A stretch of DNA of 64,000 bases from Stropharia rugosoannulata (GCA_028532985.1 JANCIK010000012.1:1860001-1924000), one strand, 5' to 3'; positions 11,663 through 23,950 are shown, numbered from the stretch's first letter. Translations and numbers: made by a program. Notes: a model not told the origin generated them from the letters alone.

Positions 11663-12653
11663 TACTTCCTAATTATATTTTGACTGTTATAAGGACCTAC
11701 CGGTGTATATTCGAGGTGGAATAAAATACTTTAAAAGACGTGTTGTACACATATCATCGATCATCGGCAGTGACGGCATTCACCCGCAAAAGACCGTAAT
11801 TTGAATATCCGCTGTTAACTCCGCGCCTCCTAATATCTGAGCGTCTTCAAGCACAAGCAATGCACAAGTTGTGCACAAGTCTCGCGCGCTCCTTCCTGAA
11901 TTCGTCTAAATAACGGCTTGGTAGCTGTAGTAGCCACACGTCGCAGCGGGCCCCAGCGTGGACCCACACGCGCCCCTAAATCTGCTCTGCGCCTCCTGGT
12001 ACCTGCCACCTGATACCTTCTTAGCCTATCTTGGTTTTAGCCTACTATGCCTCCAGCTGCACTCATTCCGACGCGTTGGCCGCAACGAAAGTCAAAACAC
12101 GATATAAATGCAAATGAGTCTCCGTAGGACGTGTTAGCAACGATAATCTACTAGTACATAAAGAGCAGAAAACGATAGAGAAGCTCCACTGCGGCTCAGC
12201 ATTACGTGCCATGAAAATTATGGAACTCAAGGTTTTTGTGCAATGGTCACGGTAAGTAGTAGGCGCGCAGTATGTATGGCACTTGTATGACACTAAAAAT
12301 GCTGCGGTCCGCTCACAAGCTGTGCTGATACTGTTTCTTATTTTAATTTGGACTTGAAGGCAAACGGTTGTCACGGTCACCTCCTGAGGTGCCAATAGAA
12401 TCACGTATTCCAGGCTATTTACTGATGTAATCTACATATAGAGAAATCTACACACCACTTTGCCGATGATTCAGTTGAGGCTGATACGCATCTTACCGTT
12501 AACGCTACTGAAGTACATACATAGGCGACAATGCCAGAATAGCACATCTCGACCGCGGGGCGCGGGGTCTCCAAGGGATGATCATGATTGCCATCTTCGA
12601 CAGTATAAGTATCTTTTATCACTAGGCCAAGGACGCGCCCACCTCACTTCGCA
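11663..12653. other. Intergenic, no gene recognised
   Basis: Open frames are short and lack motifs. It contains the presumed promoter of the multi-pass membrane protein gene that starts at 12654. Confidence 0.45.
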
Positions 12654-15341
12654 ATGTCTACTGAACTCAAGCTCGATCCAGGCCCCCAGCCACGACGTCG
12701 ACCCAAGCTTAGCTGCTGCTGCTGCTGCCTTTGGACCGTCCTTGTGGTGGTCGGCTTGGCAGCAATCTGGACTACCTACTATGTTACCCGCTTTGCAGTG
12801 CGCTACGTCGGCAAAGGTCCACATTTTGAACACTACCAGGACCTCGGTGTGCCATACAAGCCAGGCGAAGTGCTCGAACCACTGGTGGGAAGTGAGCAAA
12901 CATTCGACATAGTGGCAACAGTGTGGATACGCCGGGACGCGGACGAGGGCGCGCTAACAACCGAACTGGTTGAGAACACGTTAACACCCGCGTTGGTTGA
13001 AGATGTGCTGTATTCGGATACAGTCTTCCGTGGAGTACAACTGAAAGACAAAAACGTGAAGACAGCCGTTAACCTTAGCATACCAACAGATATATTGTAA
13101 GTGCCCTGCCTCTTAAACATAAGTACCTAGGCCTGACTATCTGCCGCAGCAAAAAGAAAGAACTGTGGAACTACGATCTAAGGGCCTCCTTTGTCCTGAT
13201 ACCAACCCCACCCTCTCCATTGGATTTTGCAGTAAACTATTCCAGCTGGATTCCCACCGACATGTATTTTCCACCCATGCGTCCGGTGTAAGTGGATATT
13301 ATACATCTATTGGACGTTTGCACACCAATGAGCTCAACATCCTCCCACAGAACTGATTTAGAACGCTCGCTGGCCGATGGAATTATCGATTCCTATGGCG
13401 TAGTTGTTCCTCTCCTGGACTTCCATCACTTAGCATCGGCATGTGAAACAAGTCCATCCGAGCATGCATCCCCTGATGATGCCGACGAAGAAAGTGATGG
13501 TATTTGGGACATGATGATACCCACTGTGGGTAATTCAGAGTATACGTCGACAAAAGGGAAATCGGCCATAAACGCCCATCCATATGTAATGACAAGGTAG
13601 CCGTCTTTAATATTCAAACTCGAACATTAGCGTCTAACTCGTTACAGAACCCATATACAAGTACTAGATGTGACGGCTGTGTTCAACCGCGCCCGCTACG
13701 ATACACTGCACAGGAAATTGGCCTCTACATCAGTGCGTGACTTCTCGCATCTGTGTTCATGAGTCGCAATACTCAGTTCTTGATATAGTGCGGTCAGGAG
13801 AAAAACGCTGACCTGGTATCATGGAAAAACTGCCAAAAAAATATGATCCTAAACAGCAATATGGAAACAAGAATAAAACTGCGTAAACCCAACGCGATCA
13901 CGGGAAAGAATATCACAGGGTGGGCGTATTCCCCGTACATGACCTACTCAGAACTGGCAAGCGGACCTCTAGTACGTCTTTCTTTCTTCTCTGAATCATG
14001 TCCTTGCGTATGCTTATGCAATTGACCCAGGACTTGATTCCTGTCCCAGTGTCTCGGGATCCCTCGTGCAAGGACGACGCAAAGGACGCTGATATCCGTG
14101 AGTTTGTCAGTGATACGCCTTTGTTGCGACTCTGATTGGCCATTACAATGCTGCAGAATCCAGAATGAACTTCACATGGAATATCGCACTTTCCGGCAGG
14201 ACTCCATCGAAATGGATAGGAGGGGGTCTTGCAAAGACCATAACGCCCCCCTCTCGGAATATAGGCAGTAACACGACTGAATTCGACATCCATTCAAGTC
14301 AGGCTAGATTCGCCTATATAAGTGAGTTGTTGGTACCATTCAAAACATAATTAGATATTTACTTGCGGTTACCGTAGATGGCGTTGTTGGATACAGCTAC
14401 GAAGATAAAGGACATCCAAGACTTTTATATGCCGTATCGTCATTGTAAGAGCGCCATATTGACAAGCCAGTGGCCCAACTAAAAAGGTCTTTGATTTCCA
14501 GAACGATCCTCGGCATCCCTTGCGCTATATTAATTTTTCTTTACTGGTTTTCTCGCTCTTCGACGGCCGGGATTAGCATCAATGGGACGGCATTCCGCAT
14601 AATAAGCACGTTCATTCTTTATATCAGGACTGTAACACTGCCGCCGCAAGACAAAAATCAAAAGCCGATCACCTGGTTTGGAGTAATAATCCTCACACTA
14701 GTGGTCTTTTTCACTCTCTTCGCCATGGTAAGAGCTATTACAAGAGCCGAAGTAAAATGGGCCCCTGGGGCATGGTTTCCATCAGTATCCATTTCCCAAG
14801 CGACGCATGCGGAACGGGCGAGCAGACGCCTTGATTCACGCGTCTCCTGGCGCACTATTTTGATTGTAAGTGCTGTAGAGTACTAAGAAGCAGAGTACAT
14901 ACTTACGTTCAAAAAACTTTATAGGCATACGTAACCATAGCTGCGGCGTTGTTTGCCTGTAGACGATTTGACATCAAGATTATTGCCACCGAAGGTATTA
15001 GGCGCCCACCGGCACCTTTGAGCCGGGCCGTACAACTCGCCAATTTGATTGTCGACCTCGTCAGCAACCCTTGCATCATTATTGGGAACGTTCTCCAGGC
15101 CATCATCAACACGCGACATAGAGCATTCGCAGGATACTACAAGATCAGCATATGGATGACCTTCGTTTTCACAGCCTCTCAGCTTATCACAAAGCTGCCC
15201 GGTCTCTTATCTTTTTCAACTCTGGAAAAGGGCTTGCCACTATACAGTTGCCTTATCACGATAGTTTTCGGTATTCTGTCATGGCAAGCAGTTATATATC
15301 CTTCGGCTTCGCATGTGCTGAAGGATGAGAATATGGAATAG
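12654..15341 (+). CDS. Multi-pass membrane protein, unknown function
   Basis: I do not recognise the family. About ten exons join cleanly in frame (introns near 13100-13149, 13289-13351, 13599-13647, 13730-13788, 13973-14030, 14099-14156, 14322-14375, 14444-14502 and 14866-14924). The product is roughly 700 residues. It opens with a polar tail, a run of five cysteines (KLSCCCCCLWTV) and a signal-anchor helix. A long polar, probably lumenal or extracellular domain follows, with NFTWN and GSNTT sequons. The C-terminal third has about five or six hydrophobic helices, including CAILIFLYWF, TWFGVIILTLVVFFTLFAMV, TIAAALFAC and ITIVFGILSWQAVI. The cysteine run next to the first helix could be palmitoylated. 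It lies between glycine-zipper genes B and C. Confidence 0.8.
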
Positions 15342-15479
15342 ACTCACTGATTCATGTATTACAATATTTAACTTCATAGCAACTGTACTCTAATAAATTA
15401 TCACCGATGGATATGTTTCATCCCAATTCTGCAAAAGTAAATCATACATAATTGCAAGTACACAGCGGTATTCTCTGAT

Positions 15480-17025
15480 CTATGGTACGGCCCTCCGAGT
15501 CAGAAGAGACTCTTCATGGTCACCTGAAGCAGATCTTACAAATTTGGCATTCACGGGGTCCGTTGGACGATGAATGGAATCAAACATGGTCATATGCAAG
15601 CCGGATGGATTGGCGGGTCGGGATAGCGACCGCATACTCTGCTCAGAGTAACGAGGCTCAGGGAACTGAAACTGAGGGTAGTCATAGTTGAGCGCCGTAT
15701 CTTCCTGATATCGCGACCTTGCCTTATTTCGTGTTATGTCTGGACTGCGCGCCCGCGGAGAAGGCGGTTTCAATACCACGTTGTTGTAGAAATCGTCCGA
15801 AGCAAGACCTTGGCGGTGCTGTGCCTTTGTCCAGGTCTGTATCCGTCGCGTCCACTCTTGATCCAAGCGACGTCCGTATTGGCGGAATGTCCTCAGGCTG
15901 AGCCCCCCTGTAATAAATCCTAGTCCGAGCACAGCGGTTATAATAGTCCGCACTAGTAGAAGGCTTTTTCCTGTCAGCGGTGTCGGTTTGGCACTTCCTG
16001 GTATGTTAGTCCTCCAGACAAAGGCCATGATAGCGACGATATAAAAGATAATTGACCTAAAGAATAAATTCGCATTGGCCATGTCTCCGATCTGTTCATA
16101 GAACCGCGCTCACCAAGAGAGCCATATAGCGGGCATCGCGAGAAGAGTCCATATATTCCACCAGGTATTTGACTCTCTTGAGTCCCGAGAGCGAGATAAG
16201 CAGTAGATGTCCTGGCTGGCTTCATTTTCCCGCCCCAACGATGCCCATTCTGCGGCTTTATATATTTTTCGCATGTTACTGTCGAATCTGATACTGAAAG
16301 TACAGCCATGAAGAAGGCTTATGAGGCCGCAGACTTGGGAGAACAGCAGGCTATATCGGATAATAGGATCCTGTGCAGCATCGTTTATTTGCAAAATTGT
16401 AAGGATGGAGCTACAGACCATGTAATTAATAATCGTTTGAACATGCAAAAGGAGGAGACACGTACGAGGATAGCAAAGCAGAAACAACATTGTAAATATT
16501 CCAATCACGCAGCAAACTATCCACGAATGTATTCCAGGTCTTGTCCAGTTGTTCATAGCGATATACAAGGGTGGATTTTGACCTGTCATCCAGGTAGCTT
16601 CTACTCCGATGGAAAGCCATTTCGAATGCCATCTTTGTAACTTCTTCCATGGACATCATAGATTCCTCAAATATATCCACGACTCGGCGAAGGTATACCA
16701 GTGGTAAGCGTAAAAGAAGATGTAGGTATATTTGACGAGCTATGAAGCCCAAATGCAGAGACCTGCCACCCCATACCCCATTGTCAGATTGAGACTGTAT
16801 ACGATGGAGACTTGAGTGGTTTTTAGGAAGACTGGGAGCCAGATGTGTAGGTTCAGGAGCCCTCCCTGAGTCCTGACCATATAACGTGCCTACTAGGTTC
16901 GGCAAACTGGCGTTTCCAACATGTGATATGTCTGTAATTCGTTGTCCGCAAATGCCGCTGGGAAACGATGTTGGGTGCCCTCCTACAGGCTTCAAGCGAG
17001 CGGGCATGAGTATACTGGGCTCCAT
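15480..17025 (-). CDS. Conserved fungal membrane protein, unknown function
   Basis: Three exons with introns near 16420-16482 and 16051-16107; the second join restores LAMPAIWLSWSIIFYIVAIM. The product is about 430 residues. The N-terminal region (about 120 residues) is low complexity. A soluble stretch follows (YEQLDKTWNTFVDSLLRDWN), then helices around SILTILQ, SLLFSQVCGLISLLHGC, WTLLAMPAIWLSW and TIITAVLGLGFITGGL. It ends in a long polar tail. The arrangement resembles unnamed membrane proteins common in Agaricomycetes, a comparison made from memory. The start at 17025 is the first in-frame ATG; how much of the N-terminal part is real is uncertain. Confidence 0.72.
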
Positions 17026-17652
17026 GCTACAGATTATAGTCCACTTTTATCGGCTGCTTCTACTTCTTCTCCAGACTATTCCCCAGATTAAGTGAAATAA
17101 AGATGAAGGTAATATTTGTACTTGGATTAAGCCTAGAATGATGGTTGAAACCGTTGAAATGCGGTATAAATGATGCGTTATGGGACACACTTGGGATTCT
17201 TAGGGGAATGACAGTGGAAAGCGAATGTGAACCATGTGTCGCATGATCTGGGGCTTGCCATGTGGCTGCCTGCAGGCTTAAGATGAAAAGTTACTATGTA
17301 AAGCCCGATGGTGAGAGCCTGTGCTCAACGACTAAGGCCGCCGGGTTGCCGCCGGGAGTTGCCGTCAAGTATAAGTATAAGCTATAGTTGAGCTATAGAC
17401 GAATGCAAGACGAATGAGATACGCTTTGAGTTGGCTTTGAGTGCAATACAATAATAATTTCCAGGATTAACATTAGAACTAACAGCGCTATTTTTATTGT
17501 ATTCAATCTTTTACGTCAACATATCTGTTGTCTTGACTTTTCAATAACAAATCACTTCAAGGCCTGAGAACACCGCTTGTCTACTGCGCTGAGCTGCGGC
17601 GCGTGATGGCGACATCCACAGAGGTTGGACTCCTTAAACACCGGGAGTATAA
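17026..17652. other. Divergent intergenic region
   Basis: Lies between the start of the minus-strand membrane gene and glycine-zipper gene C. No gene is recognised. Confidence 0.45.
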
Positions 17653-17658
17653 TATAAA
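17653..17658 (+). promoter_or_regulatory. TATA box, glycine-zipper gene C
   Basis: TATAAA, followed by a 5'-UTR intron (donor gtaagt at 17722, acceptor tag at 17761-17763) and the ATG at 17772. Confidence 0.6.
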
Positions 17659-17771
17659 CCAACTCTGAACAACAATAAACACCCAGGACCTCTCAGCTTC
17701 GATTCTCGAACTACCACTAGTGTAAGTAACATTCCAACCTCATTCCGGTTTTTTATATCTTAGACTGCTGA

Positions 17772-18371
17772 ATGGTGCTGAATCAGTTGTTCTTCTTCAA
17801 ACAAGTAGTAAAAATGATCGACATTACACAACACCCGGAAAGCAACCAGAGCAGTGGAGACAAGCTATGGAACGACTCCATCCAGACCCTGGAAAGAGAA
17901 CTAGAGATATACCGTCAGGCAGCGGCTAGTGAGGTTGGCGAAGAGGACATGTTATCCGCTGCAACCCGCAGGGAAAGACTGACTACTGCACTTCGCTCAG
18001 CCCAGTCCGTCAGCACAGCCCAAAGCAGAGAAGGTCCCCCGATATACCATCCTATTTCCTCATACACATTGGTTGAACCTGTGCCGGTGCCCCCACAACC
18101 AACGAAAAAGCCAACTTTCGATGAGCGATCAATGGAGTCGAGCTTGAATTCCAAATCTCATCATCCGTTGAAGCAAGCAAGACGGGGATTTCTCATGTTT
18201 GTAACCGCGCCATTAGCATTGGTGGGAATGGGTATATACGCTACTGGTATGATGATGGAAGGCGCAGGGATGATGCTCAAGGGGTTGGGCGCTGTCGGAA
18301 GGATGCCGTTGGACAGGGCGCGCGATCCAGCGGGAAAACGCAGGTCAGGAAAACGCGCGTCGCGTAAGTAG
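17772..18371 (+). CDS. Small glycine-zipper protein C
   Basis: A protein of 199 residues, or 185 if translation begins at the second in-frame ATG (17814). It is a single coding exon after a 5'-UTR intron. The N-terminal two thirds are polar, with a charged helical stretch (LERELEIYRQAA) and a Pro-rich segment. The C-terminal core is KQARRGFLMFVTAPLALVGM, then YATGMMMEGAGMMLKGLGAV, matching proteins A and B. It ends in a strongly basic tail (GKRRSGKRASRK). That tail differs from the other members and could bind acidic lipid or nucleic acid (inference). Confidence 0.8.
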   Translation: MVLNQLFFFKQVVKMIDITQHPESNQSSGDKLWNDSIQTLERELEIYRQAAASEVGEEDMLSAATRRERLTTALRSAQSVSTAQSREGPPIYHPISSYTLVEPVPVPPQPTKKPTFDERSMESSLNSKSHHPLKQARRGFLMFVTAPLALVGMGIYATGMMMEGAGMMLKGLGAVGRMPLDRARDPAGKRRSGKRASRK

Positions 18372-19212
18372 TACTATCCTATTTCTCCTCTCTCTAAGTC
18401 CTTCTACATATACGCTGTACTACTATAGCTTTTCAGCTGCAATAACGGGCTTTTGAAAAATCCGGCACGACCGCAACCAATGCGATTTTCTAAAAATAGA
18501 ACCCAGATCCCTCTCGATTCCTACATTGGCTGTTAAAGGAGAACCCTCTAAGCAGGCCGCATAAAACAACTCAGAGGCAATAGCACAAGTTAACTAGCTG
18601 AAAACGAGCTAATATAATGCTTTGTAATCCCTTCTTTCAGTCACGAACATCTTGTAAGTTTGTACGACTCTTACTAGTAGTAGATGTCAAGCGCTTAAGC
18701 GCTAAGCGTTCGATTCATACTTATTGGTGCAATCTTGGTACAAGATTATGGTCGGCAAATTCCTCAGATGCAAAAATTGCTCTTAGGTTTGATTTTATAA
18801 ACCTAAGCACGATTTGCAATGGTGTTTTACATGAAGCTGAATCCCTAGTATGCTCCTTGCTACCCGACGTTTCTTTTGTTGTGACCCCGTAATCATGGGT
18901 AGACCGCAGCTCTGCTAAACAGATGAACCTTTACATTGGCGTAACAGGAGCCCAGAATGGTTTGACTCTATTATCTATTCATCTATGCCACAATCCGTAG
19001 TATTAGGTGGACGGGCAGGAAACACCGTCCGTACATAACTTGCTGCGGGGTTTTATTCTCATCAATCATGGTTATCGGCTTCCAAAGGCATGTGGACGTT
19101 TGGCGGACGTCTATGAAGGTGTACCGCAGTAGAATATCCAACAGTATCAATGCTGCGCATAACAAATTAGTGGCCAGGTTGTGGCATTCGCTGCTGCGGT
19201 TACGGATGGTCC
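18372..19212. other. Intergenic, no gene recognised
   Basis: Contains a short near-palindrome (gcgcttaagcgctaagcg near 18690). No gene or RNA gene is recognised. Confidence 0.4.
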
Positions 19213-19220
19213 TCATAAAA
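19213..19220 (+). promoter_or_regulatory. TATA-like element, glycine-zipper gene D
   Basis: CATAAAAA upstream of a 5'-UTR intron (donor gtaagt at 19323, acceptor tag at 19376-19378) that ends 3 bases before the ATG at 19382. Confidence 0.4.
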
Positions 19221-19381
19221 ACAAAATAAAAGGAAAGTCCAGGACAGCTATAGATAGTATTCTATCACATTAGTCGTCTCAGAGAGCGACGTTCAGAAGC
19301 TACATACATTCTCATACATTGTGTAAGTCTTCCAAGCATTTGATTAAAAGGATATTCTATTAAGACATCCGTACTTAGATT

Positions 19382-19840
19382 ATGTCAACTATCATGCCTT
19401 CCAACCAGTACGCTGAAGAAGTCCGTGCGGGAGACCCAGAGGCGCAACCGCTCCTGCTGTCCAACGACTCGGACAATAAACACGAGCGAAGCCACACCCC
19501 AGTTGACCTAGGCCCCACGCCCCGAGGACTCGGACCCATACAACTCGAGCCCGATGAGGGTGATCCACCGACCGGTTCGCGTTGGAACTTCAATAACATG
19601 CTCCAGGATGTCGCCCCAGAGCACAGGTCCATCTTGCGGGACATTGGCAAAGGCTGCATCATGGTCCTCGGTGCGCCCATCGCCTTTGCCGGTGTAGGCC
19701 TGTATGCGTGCGGAGTAGTCATTGAAGGAATCGCTATAATTTTGAAGGGGATAGGTTCATTTGGAGGGATGTTCTTGGTGAAGATGCGTCGCATGCCGAC
19801 TCAGTCTGCAAGTCCAAGAGCTGCAGAAGCATGGGTCTAG
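19382..19840 (+). CDS. Small glycine-zipper protein D
   Basis: A single-exon protein of 152 residues and the most diverged member of the local family. The N-terminal half is acidic and Pro-rich (DPEAQPLLLSNDSDN, LGPTPRGLGP). The core reads DIGKGCIMVLGAPIAFAGVG, then YACGVVIEGIAIILKGIGSF, keeping the AP-A-AG-G spacing and the LKG-G motif of A, B and C. The basic end (KMRRMP) is short. The 5'-UTR intron just before the start is shared with the other members. Confidence 0.78.
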   Translation: MSTIMPSNQYAEEVRAGDPEAQPLLLSNDSDNKHERSHTPVDLGPTPRGLGPIQLEPDEGDPPTGSRWNFNNMLQDVAPEHRSILRDIGKGCIMVLGAPIAFAGVGLYACGVVIEGIAIILKGIGSFGGMFLVKMRRMPTQSASPRAAEAWV

Positions 19841-20121
19841 TATATACCAACTGCATTCCGCCCCAATTTTTCTCCGGCCGTACAGGCCTTTGTGTATAAT
19901 ATTCATGGGTACAAGGATTATCACCCTGGACAGGTTTCAGCGGTCCCCACTTTAAATATGTATTTCACATATCCAGAAGGATAATGAACCGTTGATTAGT
20001 AGGCCAGCATTCTTTTTACATCAACCCGCCAATAGGTACTACCTCTAACTTACAGTATGCCCACGTAGAATTACAGAATTACCAGTCAGAAACGAAAAAC
20101 GAAATTTAACGGCAAGCAAGA
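19841..20121. other. Convergent intergenic region
   Basis: Spacer between the 3' ends of glycine-zipper gene D and the membrane-protein gene. Nothing else is visible. Confidence 0.4.
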
Positions 20122-21966
20122 TTAAGAAGTTCTGCTTGGACCTTCCTGGTGATCGACGTAGGGCGGAGGCAACTCTTTGGGCACATGTTCATCCTGATAC
20201 TGCAGGGTGGCCACTTGCCCATCATATATCGATCCGACCTCAGCGATGTTGCTCAACGCGTACCCGCTCCTAGCTCCCGCCTGTCCCACGGAGAGGCTGG
20301 GCGCATAAGATTCCACAGAATATTCCGAGTCCGGGGACACCGCGGATGTCGTCCTAGCCTCTTCAGCTTTTGATGGCATGCGTATCGACGCAGTCGGGAA
20401 CCTGGAAAATGCAGGGCGTTGACCGGGCCTGGAATAGGGTCGCGGCTGCACATCTGGAGTGTCTGCTCCATCGTCTGCTTCTACTGCTAGAGGCGCTGAT
20501 ATATATGATAGCGATGTAGTAGATGAAAGTGTAGGCCGATGAAGAGAGGCTTCCGGCACCCGCACCACCCCTGCTTGTGTATAAAGCGCTGGCCATTGCT
20601 GACTCGCTGATGAAATTCCTAGCCCGTTAGGATCCTGCCGAATGGAGGGGGTAGTAGGCGCCTCCTCCGCTTCTATCATGAACTTACGAGGCGTGATACT
20701 CTCAAGTAAAACCTGTTTCCGAATCCGTCGCCTGCGTAGATAAATGTATGCAGCAATCCCCCCGCCACCGAGAGCTAGGAGACCAAAGGATACAGATATA
20801 GCAATAACCATGGCCCGCTTTTTCTGATTCAATGACGGAGAGGCAAAGTGAGGGAGTGATGTCGCGCTCTCACTTGAGCTAACAAGGCCAGTACATGACG
20901 TATCGTCAGAGCCTAGAAATAAGTTGCAGTCAGAGAAATTGCTGATTGCTTCACATTCAGACGTGAAACGTTCACCCACCTTCCGTTTTGACAATCGGGG
21001 TCCCTTCAGCCCATCGACCCGTCCTGTCAAATGGTAGCAGGAGTGAGCAACAGATGTAGGCAAGTTGTAACTATGACATCCGGGACCGGTGTACTCACAG
21101 ATCACTGACGGCGGCTATGTGTTTTCTATTATTAAGGCCCACCAAACGGCTAAGCACATGAGCAGGTGCACTCACCAATAAGCACGCCGCCTGGGTTCGC
21201 ACGATTGATATAGGTAAAAAGATTGTTGCCAAACGGAATACTGACGTTCGTAACGACTGGTGAATTGGGTTGCGCAAGAGTGACCGTGTAAGGAGGGGAC
21301 CCGCCGTCAATATACAAACCCCACGGCTGGCAAGTCTGGAGGCTCCCCGAGTCAGTGATGTTCGAGGTCACAGTGAACGCCGGGACGTTTGATGGACTGG
21401 TAACACATTGGGTTGTAGATCCAGCTTGAGAGCTGCTAGTGAGAACAATAAATGAAAGTCAAAATGGTCAAATTACCTATGACGGTGAATGGACGAGGAG
21501 GGATTCCACCTGCACTCCCGTTTGAGTCAACGACACTCAATATCAATTCGGTACCTTTTGCGTTCCAACATATACATTAAAGAGAAAAACACGACAGAAT
21601 TATCAACTTACCGACCGGCGCAGTGACAGTCCAATTCAAATTGTTTTCATCTGACCCAATCAGCGTCGTCACAGGCGTGTTCCCAACAGCAAAGGCGATC
21701 ATGTAGTACGGTGGTGTGCCCTGCGTGGCGTTTGTGGTGGGGTCAAACGATTTCACGACGATGGGTAACGAAATGCAAGTGGGAAGTGATGTAGACAACT
21801 CCTGGTAATCGAACAAAGGATGTTATACTTCAGCTATATTGCAACCTGGCAAAAGACTCACATTATTGGCAAAACCCCACTGAAAAAGCCTGCTAGTCTG
21901 GGCAAAGGCAGGTTCCACGGCGGTGAGTATTGATAAGGTAGTCAAGCACAGAATCCGGGATAACAT
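20122..21966 (-). CDS. Type I single-pass membrane protein, unknown function (copy 2)
   Basis: Paralogue of the gene at 1567-3127. The signal peptide (MLSRILCLTTLSILTAVEPA) is followed by FAQTSRLFQWGFANN and an ectodomain split by several introns. Conserved blocks include LSTSLPTCISL, TPPYYMIAFAVGNTPVTTLI, NNLNWTV, PWGLYIDGGSPPYTVTLAQP and IPFGNNLFTYINRA. One transmembrane helix (MVIAISVSFGLLALGGGGIA) leads to YLRRRRIRK and a cytosolic tail of about 180 residues. The tail ends with a PPxY motif (KELPPPYVDHQ), a classic WW-domain ligand that in fungi often recruits Rsp5-type ubiquitin ligases (inference). The tail of copy 1 is shorter and lacks this motif. The middle exons (20900-21150) are the least certain. 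Confidence 0.77.
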
Positions 21967-22972
21967 TGACAGCGCGATAGCGAAGGACGGTAGAAGATTT
22001 GTAGAAGAAATTATCGGCGATCCCAGCGCCTCAGTAGAATAAAAAGGAGTCTAGTCGGCGATGGCGTCCAGCCCAACTAGGTAGGAGTGAGTAATGATGA
22101 ATATGTTATGAGTAGATCGTGCGCTCAGCGCTCAGCGCTCACCTTTCAAGTGAAAGAACTAAGAGGCACCAGCCTCAAAAGCGGAAACGAACAGGGGAAT
22201 AAGAAGAGTCGAACTGCAGTGCCACCATATGCATGGAATCTGGATACAAGTGTTCAGTGCTGACGACGGGTCTGTTGTCGCTCATATCTTGCCGGGAGCT
22301 TATTTCGACCACTATATGCAGGACTAAAGAAAGTATACGCGGGTAAAACAGAGCCGCGTCTACGGAACAATGTCAATCATTTACTGCCTTGGTCACGGTG
22401 ACAGTTGCACTGTACAAGGTATTGACGGTGAGAAAGACAGAGTTCACTGTATATTATTAGGCTGTTGCCACTTGATTGTGCTGTTCTAAATCCTTGCATG
22501 TTCTATATTGGTTTTATATTCAGTTCAAAATAGAGTCAAAATCTAATACTCTGGCAAAACAATATTATACCAAATTTTTTTTTGGGCCTTTAGGTACACT
22601 ACAGGCACCCACCTATATAATAATATGACAACCAAAAATGTGTTTTTAAATATGTCATGTATCTGTTTTGACACTTATGGCCAGCAAATAGGTTAGAAAT
22701 GGCCTTAGTTCACCACAAGTGGTAAGCCCAAAGCATTTATTTCTGCCAAATGTATGTCTGGAAATCAACTGGAAATACATGATGTATTTTAGAACACATA
22801 TTTGGTTGCTATATACAGATGGGTGGAATGACTGCATTGGTGTATTGGACACTTAGATTGACCATTCCATAAAGTCCAAAGATATGTGTAGTTAAGATTG
22901 AGTCAAGAAGTACTAAAAGTAAAATAAAACAGTTGCTATTTAGTGTATGTACCTAAGTATACATGGGTAATT
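21967..22972. other. AT-rich intergenic region
   Basis: No gene is recognised. The end near the membrane gene (22095-22330) has a short gcgctca tandem, and parts of it are repeated in decayed form at 25100-25260. Beyond 22350 the base composition becomes AT-rich. Confidence 0.4.
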
Positions 22973-23950
22973 TCAAGATAAAAACCTATTGACATATGTT
23001 AAAGCTTGTACAAACTTGTCCTTACATGTTGTATCATTATCACTTGAAGTAATTCTAAAATCCTCATTATAAAATATAATAAATTGGATAATGTCTTTGA
23101 TTCTACAGCTATCAAAGTTAGATGGAAAATTAGCTGGCTTGGCACCAAGAGGTGCTGGTTCTCCAGGTTTTGTAGTTCCCCTAAGCTGATTAGTGGAAGA
23201 AAATAAAGTTGCAGCAAGGTCATAGCCACAACCAGGAACCTAGCAATAGCTATAAGTATGTAGATACTACTTGATTAAGCTCAAAAGGGACTCACTGATT
23301 TGACCAATGGCATGAATTCAGGACTCTGCACATGAGGAGCGGTGTGGACAATTGAGGAGTTGTGCGAGATAATTCCCTAATTGCGAATCAGAGCATTGTT
23401 TATTGCCACATTAGTCTTGACTGAACATAGGCTCTGATCCACGCTGGTCACAGTAGTCTCAAGAGTGAGTAGGCGATGATCCACCGTGTTTAAGGGTTGA
23501 TCCATGTTGGTTACAGTAGTCTCGAGTGTGAGTAGGCGCTGATCCACCGTGTCTAAGCGTTGATCGAGTCTGGCTATACCAGTGGTCATGCGCTTGTCGA
23601 GTGTTGCCATGCTCTCAATAATCCGATCCAGTTTATCGTTTACACCATCTAACCCAGTAACGGGTCCTTCTGTATACATGGAAGTAGCACCTAATAGGTG
23701 TTGCCTGTTAGTAACTACTATAAGAAAGAACAGAAGCTGCATACGGGCGTTTAACACTGCGTGTAGTCTGATCTCGGCCATCTGTAGGACTGAATCATCT
23801 ACATCTGAATCTATTGGTGCTTCTGGAGCGCACTTTCAGATTATTGAACTGAGATTCGAATAAGAATACTCACTAATAACACTTTTAAGGCCTTCTACAA
23901 CGGATTGAGCGTTGGAGATGTCCTCGCGATTTAAAGGTGCACTAGCCGCG
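22973..23950 (-). pseudogene. Mug135-like coiled-coil gene interrupted by a stop
   Basis: Exons join in frame: one around 23860-23950, one from about 23840 down to 23312, and a last one from about 23240 to the TGA at 22973-22975. The middle exon encodes a heptad-like coiled coil with tandem repeats (DQRLLTLETTVTNMDQ, then HRLLTLETTVTSVDQ). An in-frame TAG at 23377-23379 interrupts it, yet the frame continues sensibly (GIISHNSSIVHTAPHVQ). It then crosses an intron into VPGCGYDLAATLFSS and KDIIQFIIFYNEDFRI. That end resembles the C-terminal region of fungal Mug135-like proteins, a weak recognition from memory. No in-frame ATG is seen in the first exon, so the 5' end is also missing or lies further upstream. 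Confidence 0.55.
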
